DNA of 64,000 bases, from positions 124,001 to 188,000 of the forward strand of contig WHVA01000136.1 of assembly GCA_015179125.1 (NCBI GenBank), written 5' to 3'. This stretch comes from Gautieria morchelliformis (lineage: Eukaryota; Basidiomycota; Agaricomycetes; Gomphales; Gomphaceae). How positions within the stretch are numbered: position 1 is the stretch's first letter; the number at the start of each line of letters is the position of its first letter. Under the pieces are notes generated by a model. It did no database searches and was not told the origin of the DNA. It was given only the letters and a program-made list of their open reading frames with translations. The position numbers and the translations under genes were made by a program. Below are positions 59,876-64,000 of the stretch, one piece after another.

Positions 59876-61421
59876 ATGTTTTACCATCTTTCAGCACAAG
59901 CTTTACTTGCCTCGACTGTTTTGGGTGCTTCTATTCCTCAGACTCTCCACCTCATTCAGCGAACGGGCACCAAAAATACACAAGACCGCTCCACTAACAC
60001 CTCCAGGGGTGCTGAAGAACCGTTGCAGAACGTGTTTGCTGGAACAGACCTCCAGTGCGCCTACTTTCACTTCTCGTGTGAGTTTACTAACACAACAGGA
60101 ATAACTGGAAGATGGTTCGGGAAAATAGGATTTGGTACACCACCTCAAACATTCCAGGCAGTGTTTGACACTGGCTCGTTTGACACTGAAATCCCCGGCA
60201 TCATGTGTGCGCTTCCATGCCTCAAGCAGCAACAGTTTGATTACACCTTGAGTTCTACATTCGTGAACATGAATGAAACGGGAACAATGCATTTTACAGG
60301 GAGGGGTGTGCAAGCTAGTGAGTCGACTTGATCAAAGTTCATTAAGCATTGCTAACGCATCTCAGATGTACGTTCTGCTACCCAACACGGCTGTCTGTTT
60401 GGCTGCTACATTTGTTCAGGACACTGAGTCAGTGGATGTCCTGAAAGTGGTAGACACCATGATGCTACTTGGGATGCCCGTACCAGAGACTACTTTCTAT
60501 CTTATCACAAATCAGACAGTCGGATTTGTCAGTGATGCAACCAAAATATCGTGTTCTTCGACGCCCTGATTCTTATTTTCAGTTTAATAATCCATACGAT
60601 GGTATTGTCGGTCAGTTGCGTTGCCATCAACGGGCTTCATCAACCAGTTGAATAGCAATATCACAGGTCTAGGATTCGAACCAAATTCTAGTATTTATAC
60701 CGTATTGAGACATAATAGTCTTCCAGGTACGTGCGTTCCATATCAATAGGAATTCTATCCGATGGCCACGGCCTCAGCATTATTCAGCTTGTACTTGACT
60801 CCTCGCCGCATCGGCAATGCTCAACTCACCCTTGGTGGCATCAACGACACCATACTGAACGGCTCCGACCTTCTTTGGGCTCCTATTCTGAAGTCGAACA
60901 ATAAGCGTGACACCTGGTCGCTCTCACCCTCCGGGATGATGGTGAACGGCCACGCTTTAAAAGAAAACCTTTTTGCGAAGCAGCCGATGGACTTTAACTC
61001 GCGTACAAGCAACATCGTCATGTCCCATACATTGGCGACTGTGAGTCAGCACCTGTACTCTCCATAGGGGTAATGCTGACGATATGGCGGCCGCCTATAG
61101 GCTATGAACGCTCTCATTTCGCCGGAGATTCAGCCCATCGGGCCAAGCGGAGCGTTCGGCATGCCATGTGCTAGGATACCTGGTATTCATGCTGAAATCA
61201 CTTTCACGTTTCATTCCACAGCGGGAAAGCCATTCAATCTCACCATCCCGTCGGAAGAACTTAGCGTAGGGCCCTTTGTCGACAATCCAAGCATTTGCCA
61301 AACTTTGATTAACAGTATGAATATTGAAGGCGGTATCATCGGGGCCTCTCTACTAAAGCATTATTATTCGGTGTGGGATATCGACCATGCGAGGATGGGC
61401 TTCAAACACAATAACTTCTGA
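59876..61421 (+). pseudogene. Pepsin-like (A1) aspartic protease, second active site lost
   Basis: A secreted aspartic protease relic. A signal peptide is visible (MFYHLSAQALLASTVLGASI). The first catalytic site is normal: FGTPPQTFQAVFDTGSFDTE. Later parts are VPETTFYLITNQTVGF, NNPYDGIVG, FINQLNSN, FSLYLTPRRIGNAQLTLGGI and a C-terminus IGASLLKHYYSVWDIDHARM ending KHNNF at 61,421. Where the family has DSGTSN, this protein has NSRTSN (near 60,995), so the second catalytic Asp is Asn and the Gly is Arg. One base is also missing near 60,615, between GIVG and the following exon. Both changes argue that it no longer works as a protease. Introns could be placed at 60,307-60,418, about 60,527-60,583 and 61,040-61,101. 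Confidence 0.82.
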
Positions 61422-63315
61422 GTGTGTCACGGACTAATTCTAACTCGGACCATGTATGCATTCTGTATTTTTACCATTTCCCGATATATCAATATATCTT
61501 TTCGTGCCTTTTTTGTGCGTGCATCCATGTAAGATGGCGTGCAAAACACGTGGATCCAGGGCTAGGGAAATCTATTGGCAGTACTGCGCTTCAGCTTCCT
61601 GACGGCTACCATGATTGCGTCGAGGAAACTGCGAGGTCACCAATACAATCTTACGCTACCGTTTGCTTTCCGTGATCCTTCGGGTTTATCAAAAACGGGT
61701 GTGCTGAAGAGAATCCCTTCGTTTCACATGCGTCACAAGGCCAAAAAAAGTCTGTACTAATGTCCAGCTTTCATGGCAAGTTGAATTGGTAAGATTGATA
61801 GATATATCCGTACAGCTCATGAAAGACTGACGTACACTTTCGAATCTCAGTCCTGGTATACTACATGCACTTATCTGTCTAGGAGGCTTGATGGATAGCC
61901 GTGTGCCACAGTTGAAAGAGCTTTCTCTAGGATCAAAGGGGAGGGGGCATTGGCTGTTACGAAAGGATAGAGAGGTATTTCATGCTTTCTGGGTACACTG
62001 CCCTCCCACTTTCAGCGCTTAGCTACAGCATCACTCGTGCTTAAGGTCCAGGAACCAGCGTGGGCTGAAACATAGCGACCCTTCAAAATCAAAACTAAGT
62101 CAGATGTTAAAGATAAGTTCGTGGGCAGTAAACTACTGAAGCAGTAAAGCCTGGACCGTCCTGACTATGAGCGAGCCACGGTAACTATGGTAATACCTTG
62201 AAGAATGGCTGAAAACTGTATTGAACGGATGTGAACTACAGAGAAGAAGTTTCATTTGGGACTGACCGTAACATTGACCTTGTCTCGGTGCCAATAAGAT
62301 GTCGATCGTTTAAGCTTCAAGATGATGTCGAGTTTGTGGCGCACTGCCAGTATGCGGCTTCTCCGACGTCCATTTGCCGACGACCCTTTGGCTACGTGCC
62401 CTCCATCATCCGAAGAGAGAAGAAAGCTATTGCGGGAATACTTATCTTGGGCGTAAGATTACGGGAGAAACCTAGCGCCAGCCAGTGACTCGGAAGACTC
62501 GCATAGCTCAGGCTGTTCAAATTTCATGCATTCGGCGGAGCTAAACTTTCGGACCACTTGACCACTTCACAGCCAGGGCCTGACAGTGGTATCTCCCTTA
62601 TAAAGTTTGGTCTTCTCCGTTCCTAAACATTAACTTGGATACTTTTAATTGTTGACCTTGTGGCGCGGCGGGGCCCCGGGATGCAGTTCATTCATTGACG
62701 CAACGTCTACCATTGCAACGCTCCAAAGGACCTTGATAAGGTTCACACTGATTCACAGGCTTAAATATTTGCGGAGATCAATGGACAGAAGATCAACATG
62801 TTGCCGCGCCCTTTGAGCCCAATCTAGAGCACATGATCTGCCTGCTGCCGGAATTACTTCCCGCGATACTTACAGATTCTGTCCCTTTTCAGGAGACATT
62901 AGCAGCCCAGTATACTAAGGTTGTGACCCTGCTGGCCCGCCTGTCAATGTGATCGTTCTTTGACAACAACCCCTGCTACAGCGCTATAATTGGATGACTA
63001 AATAACACGTTGTTCCCTCGCCCCCTCACCCCACTGCACTGCCAGAAGCAGGCTAGCCTTGGATTCCTCGACACTTGTTAGGGTTGTCATCGATCGGCGC
63101 AAAGCCAGCAGGGTTACACGCGTTCAAGCTGCTGTCGGCCATTCAAACAACCCTATTCGGGCATCAAAAAGAATCGGTGTGTACACCCAATTCAATGCTC
63201 ACAGTAGCTATAATGATTTCTAGTCCAGTGTCTAAAAGGCTTGATGTCTCTCCCGTATCGTTCTTCCATCGTTGAACCACAGCATCTAAGCCACCGACCA
63301 AGCCAATCGCCCTCC
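61422..63315. other. Intergenic, no gene recognised
   Basis: Short frames such as 61,424-61,675, 61,575-61,760 and 62,231-62,488 show no family features or joinable exons. A TATAAAG (62,600) and a GGGGCCCC core (62,670) occur, but nothing ties them to a gene. Confidence 0.5.
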
Positions 63316-64000
63316 ATGCTCTTCAGTAGTGACTCAGCTTCGTCAACGCGGCGGGTGCCGCATTCTCATGCCACCCCCGTCGCCAAGGCTTCTCTTCAAG
63401 AGCAGTTTCATTCTTTCCGCTCCACTGCCATTTCTGCTCCTCCCGTCTCCGAGGCTCAAACAAACCCCATTTTCGACTCAACTCACCGTGAAAATCGTCA
63501 TCACCGTCTCCCCTCGCTGCCTTTCACCGTTTCTCCTGTCTCAGATTGCTCCTCTACGGGACACCGCCACCGCTCGCCAGTGGGTTATCCGACGTCAGTG
63601 GCACGCCGTCTGACTCCAGCTATCAACCTTCCCACCCCGTTACGCATGCCATACCAGGACTATGAACGAGAAGCACGGAACTCGACTAATGGGACGGATT
63701 CTGATAGGTTCCCATCCAATCACGACGAATCTTATGCCAAAGCACCGCATAGACATGCCAATGGCGCTTTCTCGCGACGATGTGACCCGGGTGGTGCCAC
63801 GTTAACAGCATCAACGCCGATAATTTCACACCGTGTCGCTTGGGAGGACTCCCATCTGATGACCCCTAGCGAGCTTCCGCTTCTTGGAACAAGAACCGCC
63901 GACCGATGTGGTGACTTATATCGACAAAAGTCACCCGCTGACTCACTGGGTGAACATTGGCTCCCGGAAACTGATGGAACCAGGACATCCTTTCAACCAG
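63316..64000 (+). CDS. 5' part of an unidentified gene, runs off the window
   Basis: From the ATG at 63,316 (MLFSSDSASSTRRVPHSHA) a frame stays open to the last base of the window, 228 codons, with no stop. It is rich in Ser, Thr, Pro, Arg and His (AISAPPVSEAQTNPIFD, MPYQDYEREARNSTNGTDS), suggesting a disordered N-terminal region of a larger protein. No domain has begun by the edge. No signal peptide is seen. The length of the open frame and the compositional bias support coding, but the product cannot be guessed. Confidence 0.6.
   Translation, partial: MLFSSDSASSTRRVPHSHATPVAKASLQEQFHSFRSTAISAPPVSEAQTNPIFDSTHRENRHHRLPSLPFTVSPVSDCSSTGHRHRSPVGYPTSVARRLTPAINLPTPLRMPYQDYEREARNSTNGTDSDRFPSNHDESYAKAPHRHANGAFSRRCDPGGATLTASTPIISHRVAWEDSHLMTPSELPLLGTRTADRCGDLYRQKSPADSLGEHWLPETDGTRTSFQP

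Noticed and set aside
60665-60690. Reverse B-box-like GGATTCGAACC
   Set aside because: No pairing T stem, and it lies in the coding or intron sequence of the protease gene.

Overview
The window is nuclear DNA of a filamentous fungus, most likely a mushroom-forming basidiomycete (Agaricomycetes). The signs are very short introns (about 45-70 bp), genes cut into many small exons, and families typical of that group: a DUF7702-type membrane protein, a fungal-specific transcription-factor middle domain, a formamidase, a four-BRCT Dpb11/Rad4 protein, GET4, an arrestin-like protein and a pepsin-like protease. Exon structures were built by hand from splice sites and family resemblance. No alignment or database search was run.

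1-3,760 is transposon debris. It holds a fossil Ty3/Gypsy pol scrap, a decayed LINE ORF1, a 7-bp satellite of about 76 perfect copies, a tRNA-like SINE head, a short inverted copy of the LINE 5' end, and a complete non-autonomous hAT element with its 8-bp target duplication. 4,306-24,150 is mostly host sequence: an aldo-keto reductase pseudogene, the DUF7702 protein, a transcription factor without a visible zinc cluster, a densely intron-split formamidase and the Dpb11/Rad4 checkpoint protein. Between these genes lie several near-perfect palindromes.

24,363-52,057 is the striking part. A segment of about 10 kb is present as a giant inverted duplication (24,862-34,670 and about 39,035-49,035). 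Each arm carries an SVOP-like MFS transporter, a tandem array of broken copies of the 3' end of an arrestin gene, a tandem array of ~245-bp units, and a putative winged-helix gene. The ~4.4-kb spacer between the arms holds two single-copy genes, one small conserved protein and GET4. In the left copy the MFS gene is cut in exon 1 and its two halves lie at opposite ends of the segment. Beyond the right arm is a rearranged mini-copy flanked by ~205-bp direct repeats.

52,425-59,658 looks like the parental locus: an MFS gene converging on an intact arrestin-like gene whose last ~240 codons are the source of the dispersed tails. Arrestin-related adaptors are known to control endocytosis of plasma-membrane transporters, so this pairing may be functional. 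The window ends with an aspartic-protease gene whose second catalytic site is lost, a gene-poor stretch, and the 5' part of an unidentified gene running off the end.
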